A stretch of 10,076 nucleotides of DNA from Gammaproteobacteria bacterium (GTDB taxonomy: Bacteria > Pseudomonadota > Gammaproteobacteria > Chromatiales > Chromatiaceae): the NCBI GenBank assembly GCA_015767355.1, contig JADWMH010000066.1:1-10076 (forward strand). Reading direction: 5' to 3'. Of this stretch, positions 1-6,384 are shown piece after piece (positions within the stretch are counted from its first letter, which is position 1; the number at the start of each line of letters is the position of its first letter). The notes beneath the pieces are model-generated. The model was not told where the DNA came from. It saw only the letters and a list, made by a program, of their open reading frames with translations, and did no database searches. The position numbers and the translations under genes were made by a program.

Positions 1-137
1 GCCCCGTCGCGCCGCCATAGATAGAATGCCTGCAGCAGCGAAGTGATGATCATCACCGCAGTGGCGACATAGATGCCGTAAATCTTGTAAGCGACAAAAA
101 AGAGCAGCACTGGGAACAGTTCAAAGAGTAGTTTCAT
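1..137 (-). CDS. yciB: Inner-membrane protein YciB (septation protein A), N-terminal part
   Basis: The first 45 codons of a minus-strand gene that runs off the left edge of the window. The translation begins MKLLFELFPVLLFFVAYKIY and continues GIYVATAVMIITSLLQ, ending in a WRRDG segment. This is the typical start of YciB: a short MK-L-F n-region, a first hydrophobic helix with the F-P-(L/V)-FF pattern, the Y-K-I-Y-x-I-Y motif, then an ATA-containing second helix. YciB is a small polytopic inner-membrane protein that in Enterobacteria affects septation and envelope integrity; its biochemical activity is not settled. The ATG at 137-135 fits the family start, but no convincing Shine-Dalgarno sequence precedes it (the upstream bases are CCTTCCCCC). 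The rest of the protein, usually about 180 residues in all, lies outside the window. Confidence 0.88.
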   Translation of the reverse strand, partial: MKLLFELFPVLLFFVAYKIYGIYVATAVMIITSLLQAFYLWRRDG

Positions 138-149
138 GGGGGAAGGTTC

Positions 150-177
150 TAAGTTTTAGGTTTTAAGTTTTAGGTTA
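150..177. repeat. Two tandem 14-bp units upstream of yciB
   Basis: The unit TAAGTTTTAGGTTT occurs at 150-163 and again at 164-177, where the last base is A instead of T. It lies 13 bp upstream of the yciB start codon, in what would be the 5' leader. The AT-rich sequence resembles low-complexity TTTTAGG runs I recall in intergenic DNA of other gammaproteobacteria. No function is evident. Confidence 0.75.
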
Positions 178-184
178 AGGAAGC

Positions 185-202
185 TTCGCATATTTCGCAT
201 AT
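185..202. repeat. Perfect 9-bp tandem duplication
   Basis: TTCGCATAT is repeated exactly, head to tail, with no spacer. It lies about 50 bp upstream of the yciB start. It could be a slippage duplication or a paired protein-binding site in the yciB promoter region. Nothing in the sequence separates these possibilities. Confidence 0.7.
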
Positions 203-220
203 ATTGATGGGATGGGGGTT

Positions 221-277
221 CGGGGGAAGGGCAAACGAAATAATAAGCATAACATATGATAGTTGCCCCTTCCCCCG
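221..277. repeat. Imperfect inverted repeat in the yciB upstream gap
   Basis: CGGGGGAAGGGCAA (221-234) is mirrored by TTGCCCCTTCCCCCG (263-277), with one extra base in the right arm. The loop is about 28 nt and AT-rich. Neither arm is followed by a T-run, so it is not a classical intrinsic terminator. It could be a dispersed palindrome or a processing hairpin between the unknown gene and yciB. Confidence 0.6.
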
Positions 278-294
278 TAGAAAAACTTGCATCT

Positions 295-351
295 TGCATT
301 AAGAAGCTCTGCGCTAAGCGCGTAGCGATTCGAGCAGAGCTTCTTAATGCA
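295..351. repeat. 18-bp-arm palindrome overlapping the 3' end of the unknown gene
   Basis: Arms 295-312 and 334-351 are perfectly complementary (left arm TGCATTAAGAAGCTCTGC). The 21-nt loop contains a smaller GCTA/TAGC hairpin. The right arm supplies the TAA stop codon and the last His codon of the minus-strand gene at 344-1093, so the C-terminus of that protein is encoded by the repeat. On the minus strand the hairpin is followed after 9 nt by a GTTTTTC stretch, so it may act as a weak terminator or 3'-stabilising structure. The shape (long perfect arms, short nested loop) suits a mobile palindromic repeat better than a dedicated terminator. Confidence 0.75.
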
Positions 352-1093
352 GTGTCGGTTTATTGGAGTAACGCTGAAACCAGGTCTCGACAATCTCGCG
401 TACATGGCTTGGATAGCCGATGGTATCCATTTGTTCCATGCCTTCGCGAAAAAAACGTGAAGCATCCTCCGGCAGCATGGTGACTATCTCTTTGTAGGCA
501 TCCTCAATTAATACCGGTTGATGGGAACGGGTGGCGACAATGGCGCGATTCAATAATAGAACACGCCAGGGGCGCAGCGGGTTGCCGGCGTCCATATCCT
601 GGCGGATCGGTTCACTCACAGCATAGAAGATCTCGCTGATTTCCCGATAAAGCTGCTCCAGATCTGAAGGTTGCATAATGCTGTTTGCAATCCTGGAGAT
701 CGCATTGACGACGGGTTCGAGGGTGGAAATTTCGGCTCCCAGGCGTGCTGCCCATAGTGCAAACGGAAAACACAGGTTTTCGATATCCACCGACTGCTGT
801 GAAAGGTGAATAGAGGCAGCCAGCGAAGAGAGCTCCGAGAACAGTTGTAGACCGTAGTCACTGCACTGATTTAATTCGGCCATCTCTGATGATTGATCCT
901 CTTCTCCCGCATGATATTGCAAAATATCATGCAACTGCTCGACTGCCTTGATAATTAGATCGGGGTTGGTTCCATTCGCGTCATCTTGTGACTCATCCTG
1001 CCATTGTTCGGCGACGTCGCCTGCCAGGGTGAAAAACTCCTCCATCAGGGCGCCGAGATCAGTCGGATCAATATATTGCGTGGGTGAATGCAT
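344..1093 (-). CDS. Uncharacterised acidic soluble protein, 249 residues
   Basis: I do not recognise this protein. It has no signal peptide, no membrane segment and no cysteine or histidine metal-binding motif. It is rich in Glu, Asp, Gln and Leu and reads as mostly alpha-helical, including a strongly acidic stretch (QWQDESQDDANGTNP, residues about 31-45) and helices such as LEQLYREISEIFYAVSEPI. The coding frame is credible because it is long, lies on the yciB strand and has a good ribosome site: GAGGG (1097-1101) 3-4 nt before the ATG at 1093-1091. The ATG lies only 23 bp from the divergent PHP gene. The stop codon lies inside a palindrome (295-351), so the last residues may be recent. A regulatory or protein-binding role would suit an acidic helical protein, but this is a guess. 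Confidence 0.8.
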   Translation of the reverse strand: MHSPTQYIDPTDLGALMEEFFTLAGDVAEQWQDESQDDANGTNPDLIIKAVEQLHDILQYHAGEEDQSSEMAELNQCSDYGLQLFSELSSLAASIHLSQQSVDIENLCFPFALWAARLGAEISTLEPVVNAISRIANSIMQPSDLEQLYREISEIFYAVSEPIRQDMDAGNPLRPWRVLLLNRAIVATRSHQPVLIEDAYKEIVTMLPEDASRFFREGMEQMDTIGYPSHVREIVETWFQRYSNKPTLH

Positions 1094-1096
1094 GTT

Positions 1097-1101
1097 CCCT
1101 C
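1097..1101 (-). promoter_or_regulatory. Ribosome binding site of the 249-residue protein
   Basis: Read on the minus strand the bases are TGAGGGAACATG. The GAGG core sits 4 nt before the start codon and supports the ATG at 1093 over the internal Met at codon 17. The 23-bp gap (1094-1116) is too short for two divergent promoters, so at least one promoter must lie inside the opposite gene. Confidence 0.55.
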
Positions 1102-1116
1102 AGGTAAAATAAAAAG

Positions 1117-1956
1117 ATGGATATCATCTATGATCTACACAGCCATTCTACAGCTTCAGACGGCACACTGACACCCACGCAGTTGGTTCAACGCGCACAT
1201 GAGGCCGGTGTGAGCGTGCTGGCGCTGACAGATCACGACTCAACAGAAGGGATCACCGAGGCGCAACAGGCTGCTTCAATGTGCGACCTGCAACTGGTTC
1301 CCGGAGCCGAGATCTCTGTGACCTGGACGGGTAGAACCATTCATATCGTTGCGCTTGGAATTAATCCGCACTCTCCATCGTTACAGCAGGGTCTGAAAAA
1401 GCTGGTGGAGTTTCGCCACTGGCGTGCTGAAGAGATTGGACGCAAACTTGAACTGAAAGGCATCGGCGGCGCCTACGAAGCAGCCAGAACATTGTCAAAT
1501 GGAACCCTGATCAGCCGCACCCACTTTGCACGATTCCTGGTAGAGCAGGGCAGGGCAAAGGATATGCGGGCCGTATTTCGACACTATCTTGTCAAAGGCA
1601 AACCCGGGCATGTGCATGGTGAGTGGGCCTCGCTCGATGAAGCTGTCGGCTGGATTCGTGAAGCCGGTGGGCAGGCCGTCATTGCTCATCCAGCCCGCTA
1701 CCGACTGACACGCACAAAACTGAGAAAGCTGATCCGGGATTTCAGGGATGCCGGCGGAGCAGCGCTGGAAGTGGTCTCGGGCAGTCACAGCGTGGATGAA
1801 GCATTCACCATGGCGGCGCATGCAAAGGATTATGAACTGCTCTCATCAGCCGGGTCTGATTTTCACAGTCCTGAACAGTCATGGACCGAATTGGGCAGAT
1901 TGCCGCCGCTGCCGCATGGGTGTGTTCCGGTGTGGCGGGATTGGGGTTTTTGTTAA
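1117..1956 (+). CDS. yciV: PHP-domain phosphoesterase, YciV/TrpH/RNase AM family
   Basis: A 279-residue PHP-fold metal-dependent phosphoesterase. The metal-ligand motifs are all visible: H8-S-H10 with D15 in HSHSTASDG, the LTDHD motif (D39-H40), E65 in GAEIS, H76 in IHIVALG, H191 in AHPARY, and D248-x-H250 in SAGSDFHSP. Length and layout match E. coli YciV (about 290 residues). That enzyme was renamed RNase AM because it trims 5' ends of ribosomal RNAs. A Chromobacterium homologue removes phosphate from 3',5'-bisphosphonucleotides. The likely role is therefore a cytoplasmic 5'-3' exoribonuclease or nucleotide phosphatase. TrpH is an older name for the family. The start at 1117 sits directly before the conserved first strand (IIYDLHSHS); the ribosome site is weak (CAGG, 12 nt upstream). 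The C-terminus ends CVPVWRDWGFC. It converges with fabI and lies 23 bp from the divergent unknown gene. Confidence 0.92.
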   Translation: MDIIYDLHSHSTASDGTLTPTQLVQRAHEAGVSVLALTDHDSTEGITEAQQAASMCDLQLVPGAEISVTWTGRTIHIVALGINPHSPSLQQGLKKLVEFRHWRAEEIGRKLELKGIGGAYEAARTLSNGTLISRTHFARFLVEQGRAKDMRAVFRHYLVKGKPGHVHGEWASLDEAVGWIREAGGQAVIAHPARYRLTRTKLRKLIRDFRDAGGAALEVVSGSHSVDEAFTMAAHAKDYELLSSAGSDFHSPEQSWTELGRLPPLPHGCVPVWRDWGFC

Positions 1957-1970
1957 CCATTTTTCTTAAC

Positions 1971-2000
1971 CACAGATGCACACAGATACACACAGATTTT
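1971..2000. repeat. Three-unit 10-bp tandem repeat (CACAGAT family)
   Basis: CACAGATGCA, CACAGATACA and CACAGATTTT follow one another with an exact 10-bp period, preceded by TTAAC. I recall the TTAACCACAGAT(GAA)CACAGAT pattern as a widespread intergenic repeat in environmental bacteria. It begins 14 bp after the PHP gene stop codon. It is too short and has no spacers, so it is not a CRISPR. Confidence 0.8.
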
Positions 2001-2061
2001 TTGATGCTCTTTAACCAGAGCCTAATGTGCTGTGATAAAACCTGTATGGTGGTACAAGGTG

Positions 2062-2096
2062 TAGGGCGCAATAAGCCGTCGCTTATTGACACCCTA
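2062..2096. repeat. Small palindrome between the PHP gene and fabI
   Basis: CAATAAGC (2069-2076) pairs with GCTTATTG (2081-2088) across a 4-nt loop. The outer TAGGG (2062-2066) pairs with CCCTA (2092-2096), with a small internal mismatch. Lying between two convergent genes it could act as a bidirectional terminator-like structure, but it has no U-tract. It resembles the common GCAATAAGC...GCTTATTGC dispersed repeat. Confidence 0.7.
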
Positions 2097-2129
2097 TATT
2101 CCTAGAAGAACAATCCAAACCACGTATCA

Positions 2130-2185
2130 CACGAAAGTCACGAACACTCGTTTTGTTTTCTTTCGTGTTTTTCGTGACTTTCGTG
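2130..2185. repeat. 15-bp-arm inverted repeat just after the fabI stop
   Basis: CACGAAAGTCACGAA (2130-2144) is an exact reverse complement of 2171-2185. The 26-nt T-rich loop contains a further TTTCGTG that could pair with either arm. It starts 12 bp past the fabI stop codon. On the minus strand it would form a hairpin in the 3' end of the fabI message. The GTG-TTTTTCGTG-x-CTTTCGTGG pattern is one I recall as a dispersed repeat. Confidence 0.75.
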
Positions 2186-2196
2186 GTTAAAATCTT

Positions 2197-2973
2197 TTAC
2201 GCCATCCCCAGGACATGGTAGCCGGAGTCGACGTAGAGGATGTCGCCGGTGATGCCGGATGCGAGATCCGAGCACAGGAAGGCTGCAGCATTGCCGACTT
2301 CCTGAATGGAGACATTACGGCGCAGCGGAGTTTTTCCCTCTGCTTCGGAGAGCATTCCCTTGAAACCGCTGATGCCGGCCGAGGCGAGGGTGCGGATCGG
2401 GCCTGCAGAGACAGCATTGACGCGTGTGCCTTCCGGGCCGAGAGAGTCTGCCATATAGCGCACATTGGCTTCCAGGCTGGCCTTGGCGACTCCCATGACG
2501 TTGTAGTTGGGAACGGTACGTACGGCGCCCAGGTAGCTCATGGTCAGCAGCGAGCCGTTGCGTCCCTGCATCATGCTGCGCCCGGCCTTGGCAAGTGCTG
2601 CAAAACTGTAGGCGCTGATGTCGTGGGCAATGGCAAAGCCCTCGCGGGTTACCGCATCGACATAGCTGCCTACGAGCTGGTCTCTGGGCGCAAAACCGAC
2701 GGAGTGTATGATGCAGTCCAGACCATCCCAGCTTTTCCCCAACTCCGCGAAGAGAGTCTCGATGTCCTCATCGGAACTGACATCCAGCGGATATACCAGG
2801 CTGGAACCAAACTCTTCGGCCGCCGCTTCGACACGACTTTTGAGCTTGTCGTTCTGGTAGGTGAAGGCGAGTTCAGCGCCTTCACGATGCATCGCCTGTG
2901 CGACACCGTAAGCGATGGATTTTTTACTTGCCACGCCGACGATCAGTACCCGTTTGTTCTCAAGAAATCCCAT
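2197..2973 (-). CDS. fabI: Enoyl-[acyl-carrier-protein] reductase (NADH) FabI
   Basis: Catalyses the last reduction of each fatty-acid elongation cycle, converting trans-2-enoyl-ACP to acyl-ACP in the cytoplasm. The 258-residue product is the normal FabI length and has the family's features: the cofactor loop G13-VASKKSIAYG, D64-V65 at the adenine site, HSVGFAP around residues 90-96, and the catalytic set Y147, Y157 and K164 in SYLG and NYNVMGVAK. G93 and F204, at positions that matter for triclosan binding in E. coli FabI, are kept, so this should be a triclosan-sensitive type. The ATG at 2973-2971 (MGFLENKRV) matches the family start; the frame stays open much further upstream, but that extension reads through palindromic repeats and is not FabI. 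The ribosome site is weak (AGG, about 11 nt upstream). The gene is divergent from the peptide transporter operon and convergent with the PHP gene. Confidence 0.96.
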   Translation of the reverse strand: MGFLENKRVLIVGVASKKSIAYGVAQAMHREGAELAFTYQNDKLKSRVEAAAEEFGSSLVYPLDVSSDEDIETLFAELGKSWDGLDCIIHSVGFAPRDQLVGSYVDAVTREGFAIAHDISAYSFAALAKAGRSMMQGRNGSLLTMSYLGAVRTVPNYNVMGVAKASLEANVRYMADSLGPEGTRVNAVSAGPIRTLASAGISGFKGMLSEAEGKTPLRRNVSIQEVGNAAAFLCSDLASGITGDILYVDSGYHVLGMA

Positions 2974-3072
2974 AATCACTAAACCTGTTGTAATGAATGA
3001 CACATTGCCGTTAAAGTTACCCGAATTAACACAAGAATAAAAGAACTTCTCACCTGTGGACTTCGATGAAAA

Positions 3073-3148
3073 CCCGTCATTCCGGCGCAGGCCGGAATCC
3101 AGCGAACCAGTGGAGCTTCTGGATCCCGGCCTGCGCCGGGATGACGGG
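3073..3148. repeat. 30-bp-arm palindromic dispersed repeat upstream of fabI and the transporter
   Basis: Arm 3073-3102 (begins CCCGTCATTCCGGCGCAGG) pairs with arm 3119-3148 over 30 bp, with only one G-T pair and one A-C mismatch. The loop is 16 nt. This is the CCGTCATTCCGG...CCGGGATGACGGG repeat that I recall as extremely common in proteobacterial intergenic regions. It lies in the 262-bp divergent gap between fabI and the transporter operon. Promoters for both must avoid it or lie beside it. I could not identify convincing -35/-10 boxes in 2974-3072. Confidence 0.88.
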
Positions 3149-3182
3149 GAGTGTCGCACCCTTGTTGCAGTTCTCTGTACAA

Positions 3183-3268
3183 CCGTAGGGGGGATAAGCG
3201 ACAGCGCATCCACCATGGTTTTAGCGCATTGGTGGATGCGGCAAAGAGACGCCTTACCCCCCCTACGG
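3183..3268 (+). repeat. Palindromic repeat, copy A (contains the likely start codon of the binding-protein gene)
   Basis: Outer arms CCGTAGGGGGGATAAG (3183-3198) and 3253-3268 pair with a single mismatch. Inner arms CGCATCCACCA (3205-3215) and TGGTGGATGCG (3230-3240) pair perfectly around a 14-nt loop. The segments between inner and outer arms differ (CGACAG on the left, CAAAGAGACGC on the right), which gives the element a direction. A second copy in the opposite direction lies at 7791-7871. Both in-frame ATG codons available to the downstream lipoprotein gene (3215 and 3236) are inside this element. Confidence 0.88.
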
Positions 3269-5413
3269 CTACATCTTATTATTGTTTTCGTCCTGCTGCT
3301 CACCGGCTGCAAGGATGTGTGGAACAATCCCTATCCGGCAAAGGATGACGTCGCCAATATCTACTACAGCTCTTTCGATGAACGCCCCAAACATCTCGAC
3401 CCGGTGCGCTCCTATACATCCAGCGAGTGGGCCTTTCTTTCGCAGATCTATGAACCCCCCTATCAATACCATTTTTTAAGACGTCCCTACGAGGTGGTCC
3501 CCCTGACAGCGGCTGCCATGCCGCAGATCCTGCGCCTGGACAAAGATGGCAATGAGTTAGCTGATGTCAATGAAACACCTGCTTACACTGACTATATCAT
3601 CCATATACAGCCCGGCATTCGCTATCAGCCGCATCCGGCCTTTGCCCGGGATGCACAGGGCAAGCCGCTCTATGATGCGCAATGGGAAGGACTGCAGCAG
3701 GCGCATCAACTCTCCGATTTTGAGCAGACAGAGACAAGGGAGCTGACCGCTGAAGATTACGTCTACCAGGTCAAGCGGCTTGGCTTCTCGCCGCTGCACT
3801 CTCCCATCGCCAGCCTGATGCAGGATTATATCGTTGGTCTCAAGGAGTTCTCTGCACAGCTCGACCAGGCCTACGCAAAGCTGCAGCAACAGAGCGATGA
3901 GGAGCAGCCGTGGCTCGATCTGCGCCCGTTTCGGCTCGAGGGCGTCGAGGTCATCGACAGGTACAGCTACCGGGTTCGCCTCAAGGGTGAGTATCCGCAG
4001 TTCATCTACTGGCTGTCGATGAATTTTTTTGCCCCCATGCCATGGGAGGCGGAGCGCTTCTATCATCTACCCGGGATGACAGAGCGCAATATCACGCTGC
4101 ACTGGTATCCTGTTGGCACGGGCCCTTTCTACCTCTCAGAGAACAATCCCAATCTGCGCATGGTGCTGGCGCGAAACCCGAATTTTCACGGCGAACGCTA
4201 TCCTGACAGTGGAGAGCCTGCGGATGCTGCCAACGGCTATTTAAAGGATGCAAACAAACCCATGCCCTTTATCGACAAGGCGATCTACAGTCTCGACAAG
4301 GAGTCGATTCCACGCTGGAACAAATTTCTACAGGGCTACTATGACGTTTCCGGCATCGGTTCGGACAGCTTCGACCAGGCCGTACAGTTTGGAGCATCCG
4401 GTGAAGCTGAGTTGACGGACTCCATGCGAAACCAGGGCATTGAACTGCTGACCTCGGTGTCGACCAGCATCTTCTATTTCGGTTTTAATATGCTCGATGA
4501 CGTGGTCGGCGGCGACTCCGAGCGCGCCCGTCTGCTGCGCCAGGCGATCTCCATTGCCCTCGACTACGAGGAATTCATCTCTATCTTCCGCAATGGCCGC
4601 GGCAAGGTGGCGCACACGCCGCTGCCGCCGGGGATTTTCGGATACCGTGAAGGTGTCGAAGGCATTAACCCGGTGGTCTACAGGATCGAAAACGGCGCAC
4701 CGGTACGCCGCTCCATCGAGGAGGCAGAGGCGCTGCTTGAGCAGGCCGGCTACCCCAACGGCCGCGATCCCGACACCGGCAAGCCGCTGATCCTCAATTT
4801 TGATACTGCCGCGACAGGCCCCGACAGCAAGGCGCTGCTGAGCTGGTACCGCAAACAGTTCCAAAAGATTGGCATCGACCTGGTGTTTCGCACCAGTGAC
4901 TACAACCGCTTCCAGGACAAGATGCTGAAGGGCACCGAACAGCTCTTCGCATGGGGCTGGAATGCCGACTATCCGGACCCTGAAAATTTCCTGTTCATGC
5001 TCTATGGCCCCCACTCGCGTGTCAAACACCATGGCGAGAATACCGCCAACTACAGCAATGCGGAGTTTGACCGTCTGTTTGACCAGATGAAGTTTCTGCC
5101 CAATGGCGAACAGCGCCAGCAGATTATCGACCGGATGATCGCGATCGTGCAGCAGGATGCCCCCTGGGTGTGGGGCTTTTATCCGGTCGATTTTGTGCTG
5201 CATCACCAGTGGTACAGCAATGCCAAGCCCAACCTGATGGCAAACAACACGCTGAAGTACAAACGCATCGACGCCGATACCCGTGCGCGTCTGCGCAAAG
5301 AGTGGAACCAGCCGATTGTCTGGCCTGTAGCGCTGTTCGTCATTCTGCTGCTGTTGTCACTGCTGCCGGCGGTCTATCTCTACCGCCGTCATGAACGGAG
5401 TACAGCACGATGA
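3236..5413 (+). CDS. Peptide-class ABC transporter solute-binding lipoprotein (SBP family 5) with C-terminal membrane anchor
   Basis: Captures the ligand of the importer in the periplasm. From the ATG at 3236 the product is 725 residues, longer than OppA/DppA (about 530-540). It opens with a lipoprotein signal: Arg-containing n-region, LIIVFVLLL core and lipobox LLTGC (Cys25). SBP-5 landmarks follow: HLDP (residues 53-56), QIYEPP (70-75), VGTGPFYL (from about 293), RNPNFHGERYP, LLRQAISIALDYEEFI and the AWGWNADYPDPENF region. An unusual final segment (about 694-717, VALFVILLLLSLLPAVYLY) followed by RRHERSTAR predicts a membrane helix ending in the cytoplasm, so the protein would be held at both ends. 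The start is uncertain: 3215 is also possible, and both ATGs lie in a repeat with no clear ribosome site. The stop overlaps the next gene by 4 bp (ATGA). The substrate cannot be inferred; a peptide or peptide-like compound is likely. Confidence 0.9.
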   Translation: MRQRDALPPLRLHLIIVFVLLLTGCKDVWNNPYPAKDDVANIYYSSFDERPKHLDPVRSYTSSEWAFLSQIYEPPYQYHFLRRPYEVVPLTAAAMPQILRLDKDGNELADVNETPAYTDYIIHIQPGIRYQPHPAFARDAQGKPLYDAQWEGLQQAHQLSDFEQTETRELTAEDYVYQVKRLGFSPLHSPIASLMQDYIVGLKEFSAQLDQAYAKLQQQSDEEQPWLDLRPFRLEGVEVIDRYSYRVRLKGEYPQFIYWLSMNFFAPMPWEAERFYHLPGMTERNITLHWYPVGTGPFYLSENNPNLRMVLARNPNFHGERYPDSGEPADAANGYLKDANKPMPFIDKAIYSLDKESIPRWNKFLQGYYDVSGIGSDSFDQAVQFGASGEAELTDSMRNQGIELLTSVSTSIFYFGFNMLDDVVGGDSERARLLRQAISIALDYEEFISIFRNGRGKVAHTPLPPGIFGYREGVEGINPVVYRIENGAPVRRSIEEAEALLEQAGYPNGRDPDTGKPLILNFDTAATGPDSKALLSWYRKQFQKIGIDLVFRTSDYNRFQDKMLKGTEQLFAWGWNADYPDPENFLFMLYGPHSRVKHHGENTANYSNAEFDRLFDQMKFLPNGEQRQQIIDRMIAIVQQDAPWVWGFYPVDFVLHHQWYSNAKPNLMANNTLKYKRIDADTRARLRKEWNQPIVWPVALFVILLLLSLLPAVYLYRRHERSTAR

Positions 5414-6384
5414 TGGCCTACATCATCAGGCGTCTGCTGTACGCCATTCCGATCCTGATCGGCGTCAACCTGATCACCTTCGTGCTCTTTTTTACCGTCA
5501 ATACGCCGGATGACATGGCGCGCATGCATCTGGGTATGAAACGCGTCACTCCAGAGGCGATCGAGAAATGGAAACAGGAGCGCCACTACGACAAGCCGCT
5601 GGTCTACAACAAGTCGACTGACGGGTTCGCGAAGCTGACCGACACCATCTTTGCTCAAAAGTCACTGGCACTGTTCGCCTTTCGTTTCGGCTCCAGTGAC
5701 AACGGACGTGATATCGGTCACGATATCCGCCAGCGCATGTGGCCCAGCCTGGCGATAGCCGTGCCTGTGCTGGTCATGGGAATGCTGCTCTATATCTCGC
5801 TGGCGCTGCTGCTGGTTTTTTTCAGGGCAACCTATGTCGATACCTGGGGGGTCGTGCTGGCGGTTATGATGATGTCGATCTCGTCGATGTTCTACATCAT
5901 CGGCGGACAGTTTCTCATCGGTAAGTTTTTGCATCTCGTGCCTATCTCCGGTTTCGATACCGGGGATGCCTGGAAATTTTTGATCCTGCCTGTGATCATC
6001 GGCGTGGTCGGCGGCATTGGCGGCGCCACACGTTTCTACCGCACCCTGTTTCTGGAGGAGATACACCGCGACTATGTGCGCAGTGCGCGCGCCAGGGGGT
6101 TGTCAGAGATGCGGGTGATGTTTGTGCATGTGCTGAAAAACGCCATGATTCCGATCCTCACCGGAGTGGTCGCAGCACTGCCGCTGCTGTTTATGGGGAG
6201 CCTGGTAACAGAATCATTTTTCGGTATTCCAGGTCTCGGCAGCTACACCATCGACGCTATCAACAGCCAGGATTTCGCCATTGTGCGCGCCATGGTGTTT
6301 CTCGGTTCGGTGCTCTACATCATCGGCCTGATCCTGACGGATATCTCCTATACGATCGTCGACCCACGCGTGCGGCTGCAGTGA
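5410..6384 (+). CDS. DppB/OppB-type ABC transporter permease
   Basis: First membrane subunit of the importer, 324 residues. It starts MMAYIIRRLLYAIPILIGVN, the standard DppB N-terminus, followed by a periplasmic stretch with the TPEAIEKWKQ..YDKPL motif of this family. It has six predicted membrane helices (roughly residues 9-31, 113-135, 143-165, 188-206, 245-270, 290-312). The cytoplasmic EAA loop that docks on the ATPase is at about 216-245 (EEIHRDYVRSARARGLSE). The C-terminus is GLILTDISYTIVDPRVRLQ, as usual. The ATG at 5410 overlaps the previous stop by 4 bp. A second ATG at 5413 is an equally possible start. Overlaps at both ends indicate translational coupling within the operon. Confidence 0.94.
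   Translation: MMAYIIRRLLYAIPILIGVNLITFVLFFTVNTPDDMARMHLGMKRVTPEAIEKWKQERHYDKPLVYNKSTDGFAKLTDTIFAQKSLALFAFRFGSSDNGRDIGHDIRQRMWPSLAIAVPVLVMGMLLYISLALLLVFFRATYVDTWGVVLAVMMMSISSMFYIIGGQFLIGKFLHLVPISGFDTGDAWKFLILPVIIGVVGGIGGATRFYRTLFLEEIHRDYVRSARARGLSEMRVMFVHVLKNAMIPILTGVVAALPLLFMGSLVTESFFGIPGLGSYTIDAINSQDFAIVRAMVFLGSVLYIIGLILTDISYTIVDPRVRLQ

Noticed and set aside
295..351. Integron attC site
   Set aside because: The arms are perfectly complementary and lack the GTTRRRY/RYYYAAC core sites and the extrahelical bases of attC.
1971..2000. CRISPR-like repeat
   Set aside because: The units are 10 bp, adjacent, without spacers, and there are no cas genes.
2215..2982. 255-codon open frame on the plus strand opposite fabI
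   Set aside because: It is the antisense shadow of a clear FabI gene; the translation shows no recognisable domain and no ribosome site of its own.
2974..3072. Sigma-70 promoters for fabI or the transporter operon
   Set aside because: Candidate boxes such as TTGCCG at 3005-3010 have no acceptable -10 partner at the right spacing, so I do not call a promoter.
3056..3235. Earlier start (GTG at 3056) for the binding-protein gene
   Set aside because: The 60 added residues are translations of the 30-bp-arm palindrome and repeat copy A, and would bury the lipoprotein signal peptide far from the N-terminus.
2974..3327. Upstream extension of the fabI reading frame (to a start near 3327)
   Set aside because: The frame stays open, but the extra sequence reads through two palindromic repeats and has no similarity to FabI. 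The family start motif MGFLENKRV begins at 2973.
4328..5206. 292-codon open frame on the minus strand inside the binding-protein gene
   Set aside because: It is antisense to a well-supported SBP-5 domain; the long open frame follows from the codon bias of the real gene.
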